Shown here: one piece after another, positions 1-5,640 of the stretch
How positions within the stretch are numbered: the stretch's first letter is position 1
Layout: every line of letters begins with the position of its first letter
Source of the DNA: an uncultured Prevotella sp.
GTDB taxonomy: Bacteria; Bacteroidota; Bacteroidia; Bacteroidales; Bacteroidaceae
Assembly: GCA_937892695.1 (NCBI GenBank)
Contig: CALBJK010000130.1
Span: 1-5,640, forward strand
Reading direction: 5' to 3'
Length of the DNA: 5,640 bases
Program-made: the position numbers and the translations under genes
The notes under the pieces: generated by a model
What the model was told of the DNA's origin: nothing
Seen by the model: the letters and a program-made list of their open reading frames with translations, nothing else
Database searches by the model: none

Positions 1-63
1 AAGTCGGTTAGTAAATAACATCATTTAGTGTAAAGTAAATTCAGGCATAGTCAGCCAGTTAAA
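1..63. other. Left-edge sequence without a recognisable gene
   Basis: AT-rich sequence with no supported coding region on either strand and no recognisable RNA or promoter. It lies beyond the palindromic terminator of the leftward transcript, so it is probably intergenic spacer between this locus and whatever lies to the left. Confidence 0.5.
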
Positions 64-120
64 AAACGGTGCATTTTACGCTTCAATATGCCGCATATTG
101 AAGCGTAAAATGCACCGTTT
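61..120 (-). terminator. Long palindromic hairpin with T-tract, terminator of the leftward transcript
   Basis: Positions 64-91 and 93-120 are perfect reverse complements around one central base (C92), giving a 57-nt palindrome with a 28-bp arm, or 27 bp with a 3-nt CCG loop. Read on the minus strand, the stem ends in a T6 run (positions 66 to 61), the layout of a rho-independent terminator about 100 nt past the stop of the EFR1 gene. On the plus strand no T-run follows, so termination should be mainly leftward. The stem is far longer than termination requires and is AT-rich, which suggests a mobile or repeated palindromic element that has taken on, or coincides with, terminator function. Confidence 0.75.
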
Positions 121-176
121 CAGATAGCCAAATGCGCCATTTCAGAACTCGAAATGGCGCATATTGTGAAACATAT
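89..176. repeat. Degenerate 22-nt tandem periodicity (four units)
   Basis: Four consecutive 22-nt blocks (89-110, 111-132, 133-154, 155-176) each begin with TG followed by a C/G-rich hexamer. Blocks 2 and 3 match at about 16 of 22 positions and share TTTCAGA at the same offset. Blocks 1 and 4, exactly 66 nt apart, match at 11 of their first 12 positions (TGcCGCATATTG versus TGgCGCATATTG). The periodicity overlaps both palindromes. It may be a decayed tandem repeat or the result of both hairpins descending from one ancestral palindrome. It is not a CRISPR: there are no spacers and the units differ. Confidence 0.45.
132..162. repeat. Second hairpin, 12-bp perfect stem
   Basis: Arms 132-143 (ATGCGCCATTTC) and 151-162 (GAAATGGCGCAT) are perfect complements around a 7-nt loop (AGAACTC). 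Neither side is followed by a T-run, so it is not a convincing terminator alone. It lies between the EFR1 stop codon and the long palindrome and is related to it in sequence (TGCaCCgTTTCAGA at 111-124 versus TGCgCCaTTTCAGA at 133-146). A role in stabilising the 3' end of the leftward mRNA is possible but is inference. Confidence 0.7.
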
Positions 177-223
177 TTGTCAATCTTTTTCAAAGGATCG
201 CTTTTAATTTGTACATCAAAACT

Positions 224-1033
224 TTATACACCGAATTTAGCAACAAAAGGGGCTGAAGTTTTTTGGTTTTTAGAAAACCAGTACTGGCCTTTTCCTTTCG
301 TCATCCATCCGTATTCAATGGCATGGACAGGACAGTGGTGATAACATGCAAAGCAAGTAAGACACTTATGGTTATGCTTCCAAACAGGGAATTCCCCCTT
401 ACCACCTTCAATGTCATTGACCGGACACTGTTTTGCACATATTCCGCATTTGATACATTTGTCTGTATCAACCCGGAAATGTCGATCTGTAATGAGACAG
501 TGCGTGAACATAAATCCTAGCAGACGAGTGTTTATTTTACGCCATCTTCCAAGATTTGGAAGTTTTATACATTTTCGTCTTTCTACAATTTGTGGTATAT
601 ATTCTTTAATAAGCCTGACTGCAATATCTTTCTTTCTTCTCTCTTTCTCAATAGGGTCAACATCCATGAATGGTAGTCCGACGTATGATTCTGGCATCGC
701 CAAGGAGAAACAACTGTCCACCGTAATATTTCTTGACAGCAAATCTCTGATTTGCATATTTATAGCCTCCCCGACTGTATCTCCTGCCGTACATAATACA
801 AAGCAATAATTCTGATGAAAGTTTTCCAAATGTAGTTTTTTGATAAATTGCCTCAATAACATAGGAGGTCGCCAACCATGTACAGGAAAACAGAAACCGA
901 TACGTTCATTGCCTGTCAGAGCATAGTTTGTCTGTTCAGACGAACAGACATTTACCAATCGGTCGTTCGTAGCTTTAGCAATTTCACCTGCAACCCACTC
1001 TGTATTGCCTGTTCCTGAAATATAGAAAATCAT
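224..1033 (-). CDS. EFR1-family flavodoxin/ferredoxin fusion (2[4Fe-4S])
   Basis: This 269-aa protein is probably a cytoplasmic electron carrier or small redox enzyme. Its N-terminus reads FYISGTGNTE (residues 3-12), the flavodoxin-type loop that binds FMN phosphate, and a flavodoxin-like domain extends to about residue 150. Two [4Fe-4S] motifs of the CxxCxxCxxxCP type follow: Cys193/196/199/203 and Cys224/227/230/234. All eight ligands are present, so both clusters should assemble. Flavodoxin-like N-terminus plus C-terminal bacterial ferredoxin domain is the layout of the EFR1 family, common in anaerobic Bacteroidota and Firmicutes; the physiological partner is not known. There is no signal peptide or membrane segment. 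The ATG at 1033 is chosen because the FMN loop begins only five residues later. The gene lies 93 nt downstream of the DUF1573 gene on the same strand, with a terminator hairpin between, and no clear TAnnTTTG box was found for it (TATTTTTT at 1068-1061 is the nearest). It may therefore use a weak promoter or read-through. Confidence 0.9.
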   Translation of the reverse strand: MIFYISGTGNTEWVAGEIAKATNDRLVNVCSSEQTNYALTGNERIGFCFPVHGWRPPMLLRQFIKKLHLENFHQNYCFVLCTAGDTVGEAINMQIRDLLSRNITVDSCFSLAMPESYVGLPFMDVDPIEKERRKKDIAVRLIKEYIPQIVERRKCIKLPNLGRWRKINTRLLGFMFTHCLITDRHFRVDTDKCIKCGICAKQCPVNDIEGGKGEFPVWKHNHKCLTCFACYHHCPVHAIEYGWMTKGKGQYWFSKNQKTSAPFVAKFGV

Positions 1034-1061
1034 TACCTATCTTATTTATTATTTAGTTCAT

Positions 1062-1103
1062 AAAAAATATCCCTGATATTGCCACACATGCAATTATCAG
1101 GGA
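1062..1103 (-). terminator. Rho-independent terminator after the DUF1573 gene
   Basis: Arms 1070-1078 and 1095-1103 form a 9-bp perfect stem (TCCCTGATA / TATCAGGGA). Four more inner pairs, 1079-1082 with 1090-1093, form if T1094 bulges out, closing a 7-nt loop. On the minus strand the stem is followed by a T6 run (positions 1067-1062). It lies 24 nt past the DUF1573 stop codon, the expected place. The plus-strand side has only a poor T-tract, so it appears to act leftward. It argues that DUF1573 and EFR1 are at least partly separate transcription units. Confidence 0.75.
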
Positions 1104-1126
1104 ATTTCTTATATTTAAGTCAACAC

Positions 1127-1519
1127 TTACTTGACTTCGTTCATTGTACCTTCAATATAAAGGCGAACCATTGGAGGTGTACCGTTTGTACGTATTGTGA
1201 CACTTTTCTTGAAATGTCCGGGAAATTTTCCTTTGCCGTTATATGTAACTTTTACCTCACCCTTTTCGCCTGGCTTAATCGGTTTCTTCGTATAAGAAGG
1301 AACGGTGCAGCCACAACTGGCTATGGCCTGATTTATAACCAAAGGAGCGTTTCCTACATTGGTAAAACGGAAGACACAAGACTGCACGGGGTCTTTTTCT
1401 GAGAAGGTGCCATAATCAATAGTACTCTTCTCAAATTTTATTTCTGCTTGTTTCTTTTGAGCTGACGCAAAGTTTACGCAACCTAGCATCATAAGCATGA
1501 CAATAAAAATCTTTTTCAT
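1127..1519 (-). CDS. Exported DUF1573 domain protein
   Basis: A 130-aa protein with a typical Sec signal peptide: MKK, a hydrophobic stretch (residues 4-13), and a signal peptidase I site ASA|QKK after residue 20. Cys14 follows Leu-Gly but lacks a good lipobox, so cleavage at Ala20 is preferred over lipidation. The mature part is one DUF1573 domain (about residues 25-127), an immunoglobulin-like beta-sandwich family abundant in Bacteroidota envelopes. It shows the family hallmarks: DYGTF (35-39), FxFTNVGNAPL (50-60), the SCGCT motif (68-72, Cys69 and Cys71), IKPGEKGEV (81-89) and a closing strand RLYIEGTM. The function of DUF1573 is not established; a structural or binding role in the periplasm is inference. 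Length is normal for single-domain members. The ATG at 1519 gives the complete signal peptide. It is transcribed divergently from the regulator gene, so the two promoters share 1520-1732 and may be co-regulated. Confidence 0.92.
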   Translation of the reverse strand: MKKIFIVMLMMLGCVNFASAQKKQAEIKFEKSTIDYGTFSEKDPVQSCVFRFTNVGNAPLVINQAIASCGCTVPSYTKKPIKPGEKGEVKVTYNGKGKFPGHFKKSVTIRTNGTPPMVRLYIEGTMNEVK

Positions 1520-1538
1520 TTTTCATTTATTTATCAGT

Positions 1539-1549
1539 TGCAAATTTAA
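1539..1549 (-). promoter_or_regulatory. Bacteroidota -7 promoter box for the DUF1573 gene
   Basis: Read on the minus strand this is TTAAATTTGCA, containing TAAATTTG, a full match to the Bacteroidota housekeeping -7 consensus TAnnTTTG. Transcription would start near 1535, leaving a leader of about 16 nt before the ATG at 1519. No TTTG -33 element is present at the usual 19-nt spacing (GGCT is there instead). A TTTG at 1564-1561 is only 12 nt away, too close. The promoter may be weak or assisted. Confidence 0.6.
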
Positions 1550-1581
1550 TAAAAAAGGTACAAAGTGAGCCGAACTATTTA

Positions 1582-1597
1582 TTTTTTTTTGTTTTTT
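1582..1597. promoter_or_regulatory. T-tract upstream of the DUF1573 promoter
   Basis: Nine T (1582-1590), one G, then six T (1592-1597) lie about 35-50 bp upstream of the leftward -7 box. Such A/T tracts bend DNA and can act like an UP element for RNA polymerase. The position suits the leftward promoter, but the role is inferred from composition and position only. Confidence 0.35.
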
Positions 1598-1605
1598 AAT
1601 ACAGA

Positions 1606-1662
1606 CGACATTCTGTCAATAGAATATGTCGCGGTAACACTAAAATAAACGAATATCCGTCG
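1606..1662. promoter_or_regulatory. Candidate operator: three GAAT-GTCG half-sites
   Basis: Three related half-sites lie between the divergent promoters: GAATGTCG on the minus strand (1613-1606), GAATATGTCG on the plus strand (1622-1631) and GAATATCCGTCG on the plus strand (1651-1662). The first two form a dyad (CGACAT at 1606-1611 opposite ATGTCG at 1626-1631). The second and third are direct copies about 29 nt apart, near three helical turns. The cluster is centred about 85 bp upstream of the predicted rightward start, a range used by NtrC-type activators, which bind far upstream as dyads. Binding by the adjacent regulator is speculative, and short half-sites can recur by chance. Confidence 0.35.
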
Positions 1663-1702
1663 CCAAAATTTCATAAATAAGGTGTTATCTCAGAATTAAT
1701 AG

Positions 1703-1713
1703 TTAAATTTGCA
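1703..1713 (+). promoter_or_regulatory. Bacteroidota -7 promoter box for the regulator-kinase operon
   Basis: TTAAATTTGCA contains TAAATTTG (1704-1711), a full match to TAnnTTTG. The predicted start near 1717 gives a leader of about 16 nt before the ATG at 1733. At the 19-nt spacing the -33 position reads GGTG (1681-1684), only partly like TTTG. The leader (GTTGTAATGCATATTAGCA) has no Shine-Dalgarno, normal for this phylum. The box is the same 11-mer as in the divergent promoter. Confidence 0.6.
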
Positions 1714-1732
1714 GTTGTAATGCATATTAGCA

Positions 1733-3097
1733 ATGGCTCATTTATTAATAGTTGAAGATGATTTAACGTTTGCCACAATGATGCAGACGTGGTTGAAGAA
1801 AAAAGGGTTCACTGTAGATAAAGTCAGTTCGGTTTCATCTGCAGCGACCAAACTCTCGAGCAATGAAAAGACATACGACTTGATCTTGTCCGATTTACGA
1901 CTTCCTGACCACGATGGGCTTTTTCTTCTAAATTGGATGCATAAACGCGGTATGACACAACCTTTCATAATCATGACAAGCTATGCAGAGGTTCAGAATG
2001 CCGTCTTGGCCATGAAGTCGGGAGCATGCGACTACATAGCCAAACCTGTACAGCCAGACATATTATTGCAAAAGATAAATGATGCCATTGCATCTTCTTG
2101 TAATGATATATCGGCAAACAAAGTAGAAAGCCAGTCGTCAGACGACAAACAACAGCATCAAAATACATCAAAAAAGGTGCCGCGCTACATTGAGGGAACA
2201 AGTCAGGCTTCACGCCAACTTTATGAATACATCAGCCTTGTGGCACCTACACCGATGTCCGTTCTTATCTTAGGTGCCAGCGGTACCGGCAAAGAATACG
2301 CTGCCCGCCGCATACACGAACAGAGCAAAAGGGCGGGTAAACCGTTTTTTGCCCTTGACTGTGGAGCCATACCTAAGGATGTTGCCGCTTCCGAATTTTT
2401 CGGATATACTAAAGGAGCATTCACAGGAGCAATGGCAGACAAGAAGGGGGCTTTTGAAGTAGCAAACGGAGGTACACTTTTCCTTGACGAGGTCGGTAAT
2501 TTATCATACGATGTTCAAGTGCAGCTGCTACGCGCTCTTCAAGAACGACGTATCCGCCCACTAGGTTCTACAAAAGAAATAAAAGTAGACATCAGACTTG
2601 TGTGTGCTACTAACGAAAATTTGGCAGAACGAGTATCTGAGGGTTTGTTTAGGGAAGACTTGTACCACAGAATTAATGAGTTTACCATTTACATGCCTGA
2701 ATTGAAGAACCGCGATAACGACCTTTTCCTTTTTGCCGAATTATTTGTGAAGCAGGCCAACGAAGAATTAGGAAGAAATATTATTGGATTTGATGCAAAA
2801 GCTTCAGAAATGCTTGCTCGTTACGACTGGCCTGGCAATTTGAGAGAACTGAATAATGTTGTCAAACGGGCAGCCTTATTGACTAGGGGCAATTATATTG
2901 GTATTGAGGAGTTGGGAAAGTCAATTTCTCCTGTAAAGCAGGAAAGCATTCCATTACGCGACGAGACGGCAGAACAGGCGCGCATCAGAGCTGCGCTCCG
3001 TTCAACTGGAGGAAACAAGACAAGGACAGCTATGCTATTGGGTATTGACCGTAAAACTTTATATAACAAAATTCAAAAATACGGAATCAAGCTGTGA
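1733..3097 (+). CDS. NtrC-family sigma-54-dependent response regulator
   Basis: A 454-aa cytoplasmic activator of sigma-54 RNA polymerase with the three classic domains. The receiver (about 3-120) has the acidic pair Glu8/Asp9/Asp10, phospho-acceptor Asp54 (LILSDLRLP), Thr82 and Lys104. A Ser/Gln-rich linker (about 122-150) follows. The AAA+ domain (about 152-385) has Walker A GASGTGKE (181-188), the sigma-54-contacting GAFTGA loop intact at 228-233, Walker B GGTLFLDE (246-253), the arginine-finger region LFREDLYHR (305-313) and WPGNLREL (366-373) of sensor II. A Fis-type helix-turn-helix closes the protein (about 425-452). All catalytic and phosphorylation residues are present, so it should be phosphorylation-controlled and sigma-54 dependent. 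The ATG at 1733 gives the receiver's first strand directly (HLLIVEDD). The kinase gene overlaps its end by 4 nt, making that kinase the evident partner. Target genes cannot be read from the window, apart from a doubtful site near 5610. Confidence 0.95.
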   Translation: MAHLLIVEDDLTFATMMQTWLKKKGFTVDKVSSVSSAATKLSSNEKTYDLILSDLRLPDHDGLFLLNWMHKRGMTQPFIIMTSYAEVQNAVLAMKSGACDYIAKPVQPDILLQKINDAIASSCNDISANKVESQSSDDKQQHQNTSKKVPRYIEGTSQASRQLYEYISLVAPTPMSVLILGASGTGKEYAARRIHEQSKRAGKPFFALDCGAIPKDVAASEFFGYTKGAFTGAMADKKGAFEVANGGTLFLDEVGNLSYDVQVQLLRALQERRIRPLGSTKEIKVDIRLVCATNENLAERVSEGLFREDLYHRINEFTIYMPELKNRDNDLFLFAELFVKQANEELGRNIIGFDAKASEMLARYDWPGNLRELNNVVKRAALLTRGNYIGIEELGKSISPVKQESIPLRDETAEQARIRAALRSTGGNKTRTAMLLGIDRKTLYNKIQKYGIKL

Positions 3098-5586
3098 TAA
3101 AGTTAGGCGTTTCTTTCAAGGTCACATTAGGGTATGTACTTCTTGTTTTCGTGTTATGTTTTGCTGCATGGCTGATTTATGGAAATACGAATTCTTATAT
3201 AGAAATAAACAAAGCCGAAGAAAACTTTATGCGTCGGCGCGGAATTGCCGACAGTCTTGTCTATTGTATTCTGGACATCAACAATCATGAACGCGCCCTG
3301 TCTCTCGGCATCTATGGAGAATTGGATGAGTTTGACCGTTCGGTAAATAAGGCGGTAAGGTTAGCTGATACCTTTAAATCTCAAGTCGGTGACTCTGTAC
3401 AGAAGGAAAAGATAGAAACGCTCAGGACGCTGCTTTTACGTAAAAGGGATAATACGATAAAAATATTAATGTCAGCCATAGCTATGGGTAACACTGACAT
3501 TTTCTTTAAAAATAAGGTTGACAGTCTGCATGGTGGTAAAGACTCTGTCATTGTTCACCCTCAGGCATTGGAAATAAAAGAAGACAAAGAAGTTGTTTAT
3601 GAGGTCGTAAAGCGTAAGAAGAGTTTCCTTTCAAGATTGGCCGATGCGTTTAAGGGTTCAAGAAATGATACAGTAAGTGTCCGACAGAATAAGAGTTCGG
3701 TCGTAGATTCATCAAAACGCAATATAAATATCGCAGATACGGTTGCAAACCTTCTTACAAACATAAAACAGGAGCAAGACAAACAGCGTAAGTCAAAGTT
3801 TTCGGAGCTAAAACAACGTGAGAAATCTCAACGACGAGTAGGTGTTCTGCTGGCACGACGTATCGAACAGATATTGAAAGACATACGTGTTGAAGAGTAC
3901 AAGTCGCTTCAGACAGCACTCAACAATGATATAGAAGCACGTCGGAGCATCATGGGAAAGATAGTGTTTCTGGCGTGTGTGTCGGTATTTTCAGCTATAA
4001 TACTGATGTTGTATGTGTCGCGCGACATCCGCCGCGACAAACGTTATCGGCAGAGCCTCGAATCGGCTAAAGAAGAAACCGAAAAACTGCTGGGGCAACG
4101 TGAACGTCTACTTCTCACCATCACTCACGACATAAAGGCTCCCGCTGCTTCAATATCCGGTTTTATCGAACTGCTTGGCGAAATTGTTGATGGGTCAAAA
4201 GCAAAGACTTATCTCAACAATATCCGTAGTTCGGCAACTCATCTTCAACATCTGGTGAGCGCACTTCTCGACTATCATCAGCTTGAAAAGGGTAAGGTCG
4301 AAATAAGACTGATAAGTTTCAGTGCGGCGCAGCTCGTTGAGAGTTGTGTTGAAGAACTCCGCCCTCAGGCTGAAGCTAAGGGATTGCAACTTATGTCTGA
4401 TACTGACAAATGTCGAGACCGTATGTGTAGATCCGATGCCTTCCGCATCAGGCAGATACTGGAAAACCTCATAAGCAATGCGGTCAAATATACATCAGAA
4501 GGCTATATTAATGTCAGTGCGTCTGTAGCTGACGGATTGCTCCGCATCAGTGTGGCAGATACAGGACAAGGAATGAGTCCGGACGAATGCCGAAGGGTTT
4601 TTGATGCGTTTACCCGACTGCCAGGAGCGCAGGGCGAAGAAGGTGTCGGACTGGGATTGTCTATTACGCGAGAACTCGTAACGCTACTGAATGGAACTGT
4701 AAAATTGGACAGTAAAAAGGATGAAGGTACAACGTTTCACGTCACTTTGCCCGTGGTCGTAACCGGAACATCTGATGATACTCATAGCAGCGAAGACACA
4801 GCCAATATCGAAAATAACAGCTTATCTCATATCATTGCAAGTCATAAAATACTGATTATTGACGATGACGACTTGCAGCTTAAGTTGCTTCAGGAAATGC
4901 TTTTGCGCATTTCAAAACAATGGGAAATACGCACGTGCCGCCACGTAAAAGAAGGTTTAGAAGAATTACGTACCGGACATTTTACGATATTGATAACTGA
5001 CATTGAGATGCCGGAAATGAATGGCTTTGAAATGATTAAAAAGATTGACCATAGCCATATTTTCGTTTTGGCAATGACGGCACATGAAAAAAGCATCGAG
5101 CCAGATTTGAAAGAGGCTGGTTTTGACGCTTGTCTCTTCAAACCGTTCAAAATAAGACAATTGGCTGAAACCATTTGTACGGTGACGGGGGATGAATTGG
5201 AAAGCAAAGAAAAATCAGAAAATCGCGACGAGGAGAAGCAAGCAGATTATGGCCGTTTCTCTGGAATAACGGCGTTTGCAGCCGACGATAAAGATGCAAC
5301 TCAAGAGATTCTTTCCAGCTTTGAGCATGAGTTGTCTGGATATTTGGACGGACTCTGTGCTGCAATAAAGACGATAGATAGAAATAAAATTGCAAATCTC
5401 GCTCATAAGTCACTGCCGTTACTCGATATGGTTAAAGCCGACTGTGTGGAGGTTCTGAAATATTTGTCGCCAGAGCATATTAATGAGCTTGACGATGCGA
5501 CTGTCGTGTCTTATTGCCGCCAAGTAGCAACAGACATCCAAGATATAAAGAACCAATTGGTGTCATACATTAAAAAAGTTTCTTAG
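3094..5586 (+). CDS. Membrane hybrid histidine kinase, HisKA-HATPase-REC-Hpt
   Basis: An 830-aa inner-membrane sensor that should phosphorylate the upstream regulator. TM1 spans about residues 6-29, then a roughly 258-residue periplasmic region (helical, with a Lys/Arg-rich centre) and TM2 at about 288-308. The HisKA domain holds His345 in THDIKAP. HATPase motifs follow: N-box ENLISNAVKYT (457-467, Asn462), G1 DTGQGM (489-494) and G2 GVGLGL (517-522). A receiver (about 584-698) has Asp590-592, phospho-acceptor Asp636 (TDIEMP), Thr662 and Lys683. The C-terminal 110 residues look like an Hpt domain with His771 in AHKSLP, close to the AHKxLP form seen in Bacteroidota rather than the usual HxLKG. 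A His345-Asp636-His771 relay to Asp54 of the regulator follows from this. The start is a GTG inside GTGA, overlapping the regulator's stop by 4 nt, which implies translational coupling; the next in-frame ATG (3229) would delete TM1, so GTG is preferred. The sensed signal is unknown. Confidence 0.93.
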   Translation: MIKLGVSFKVTLGYVLLVFVLCFAAWLIYGNTNSYIEINKAEENFMRRRGIADSLVYCILDINNHERALSLGIYGELDEFDRSVNKAVRLADTFKSQVGDSVQKEKIETLRTLLLRKRDNTIKILMSAIAMGNTDIFFKNKVDSLHGGKDSVIVHPQALEIKEDKEVVYEVVKRKKSFLSRLADAFKGSRNDTVSVRQNKSSVVDSSKRNINIADTVANLLTNIKQEQDKQRKSKFSELKQREKSQRRVGVLLARRIEQILKDIRVEEYKSLQTALNNDIEARRSIMGKIVFLACVSVFSAIILMLYVSRDIRRDKRYRQSLESAKEETEKLLGQRERLLLTITHDIKAPAASISGFIELLGEIVDGSKAKTYLNNIRSSATHLQHLVSALLDYHQLEKGKVEIRLISFSAAQLVESCVEELRPQAEAKGLQLMSDTDKCRDRMCRSDAFRIRQILENLISNAVKYTSEGYINVSASVADGLLRISVADTGQGMSPDECRRVFDAFTRLPGAQGEEGVGLGLSITRELVTLLNGTVKLDSKKDEGTTFHVTLPVVVTGTSDDTHSSEDTANIENNSLSHIIASHKILIIDDDDLQLKLLQEMLLRISKQWEIRTCRHVKEGLEELRTGHFTILITDIEMPEMNGFEMIKKIDHSHIFVLAMTAHEKSIEPDLKEAGFDACLFKPFKIRQLAETICTVTGDELESKEKSENRDEEKQADYGRFSGITAFAADDKDATQEILSSFEHELSGYLDGLCAAIKTIDRNKIANLAHKSLPLLDMVKADCVEVLKYLSPEHINELDDATVVSYCRQVATDIQDIKNQLVSYIKKVS

Positions 5587-5609
5587 TTATGTAACAGTTA
5601 AAAAATAAC

Positions 5610-5625
5610 TTGGTACAAAAATGCT
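5610..5625 (+). promoter_or_regulatory. Sigma-54-like -24/-12 sequence, one base short
   Basis: TTGGTAC (5610-5616), AAAAA (5617-5621), TGCT (5622-5625) follows the sigma-54 consensus TTGGCAC-N5-TTGCT with C to T in the -24 element and one T missing before TGC. GG and GC are separated by 9 nt instead of the near-invariant 10. It starts 24 nt after the kinase stop codon and points right, towards a gene outside the window. Position next to a sigma-54 activator makes it tempting, but the spacing defect usually abolishes function. An alternative is a housekeeping promoter: CAGATTTG at 5629-5636 resembles TAnnTTTG with one key mismatch. Confidence 0.25.
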
Positions 5626-5640
5626 AAGCAGATTTGCACC

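Noticed and set aside
64..162. Integron attC site or transposon end
   Set aside because: The paired palindromes are suggestive, but no attC R/L core sites, integrase, transposase or target-site duplication is visible.
89..176. CRISPR array
   Set aside because: The 22-nt blocks are contiguous and divergent, with no unique spacers between identical repeats, and no cas genes are present.
132..809. Plus-strand open frames opposite the EFR1 gene (132-341, 263-520, 411-809)
   Set aside because: They lie antisense to a gene with two complete 4Fe-4S motifs and an FMN loop, have no recognisable domains and begin inside it or in the hairpin region. They are shadows.
1079..1402. Plus-strand frame of 107 codons opposite DUF1573
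   Set aside because: It starts inside the terminator hairpin and is antisense to a clear signal-peptide plus DUF1573 protein. Its translation shows no family features.
1647..1667. Minus-strand sigma-54 promoter TTTGGCGACGG-ATATTCG for DUF1573
   Set aside because: At the right spacing the essential GC of the -12 element reads TC, the -24 element is imperfect, and the start would be about 120 nt from the ATG, while a full-match TAnnTTTG box lies much closer.
1703..1720. Sigma-54 promoter for the regulator operon using TTTGCA at 1708-1713 as the -12 element
   Set aside because: No GG lies at the required distance upstream (the sequence there is AT-rich), and the motif is better explained as the -7 box.
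5597..5609. Terminator after the kinase gene (GTTA ... TAAC)
   Set aside because: Only a 4-bp AT-rich stem with no following T-run. The operon's 3' end is probably outside the window or is not a hairpin terminator.

Overview
The window looks like chromosome from a member of the Bacteroidota, most likely Prevotella or a close relative in Prevotellaceae. This is inferred from three things: AT-rich sequence with A-rich, SD-poor leaders; two promoter boxes of the Bacteroidota TAnnTTTG type; and protein families typical of that group (EFR1-type flavodoxin/ferredoxin, single-domain DUF1573 protein, NtrC-type regulator paired with a hybrid kinase carrying a receiver and a Bacteroidota-style Hpt domain). 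No rRNA, tRNA, CRISPR array, transposase or integrase is visible.

Layout. Positions 1-223 hold no gene. They contain a near-perfect 57-nt palindrome and a second 12-bp hairpin, laid over a degenerate 22-nt periodicity. On the minus strand the palindrome runs into a T6 tract, so it probably ends the leftward transcript. Positions 224-1033 (minus) encode a flavodoxin-like/2[4Fe-4S] EFR1-family protein. A second hairpin plus T6 (1062-1103) separates it from an exported DUF1573 protein at 1127-1519 (minus). Positions 1520-1732 are a divergent intergenic region with mirror-image promoter boxes (the same 11-mer on each strand) and a cluster of three related half-sites between them. Rightward from there runs a two-gene operon: a sigma-54-dependent NtrC-family response regulator (1733-3097) and a membrane hybrid histidine kinase (3094-5586), overlapping by 4 nt with a GTG start. 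The last 54 bases hold no gene start but contain a sequence resembling a sigma-54 -24/-12 promoter that is one base too short.

How it works together. The kinase has the order TM - periplasmic sensor - TM - HisKA - HATPase - REC - Hpt, so a full phosphorelay can be read from the residues: His345 to Asp636 to His771 in the kinase, then Asp54 of the neighbouring regulator, which would activate sigma-54 RNA polymerase. The signal is unknown. The two leftward genes have no evident mechanistic link to the relay, although the DUF1573 gene shares the divergent control region. Most of the window is conventional; the parts that known gene families do not explain are the palindrome/22-nt element at the left edge, the three-half-site cluster in the divergent region, and the sigma-54-like site at the right edge.
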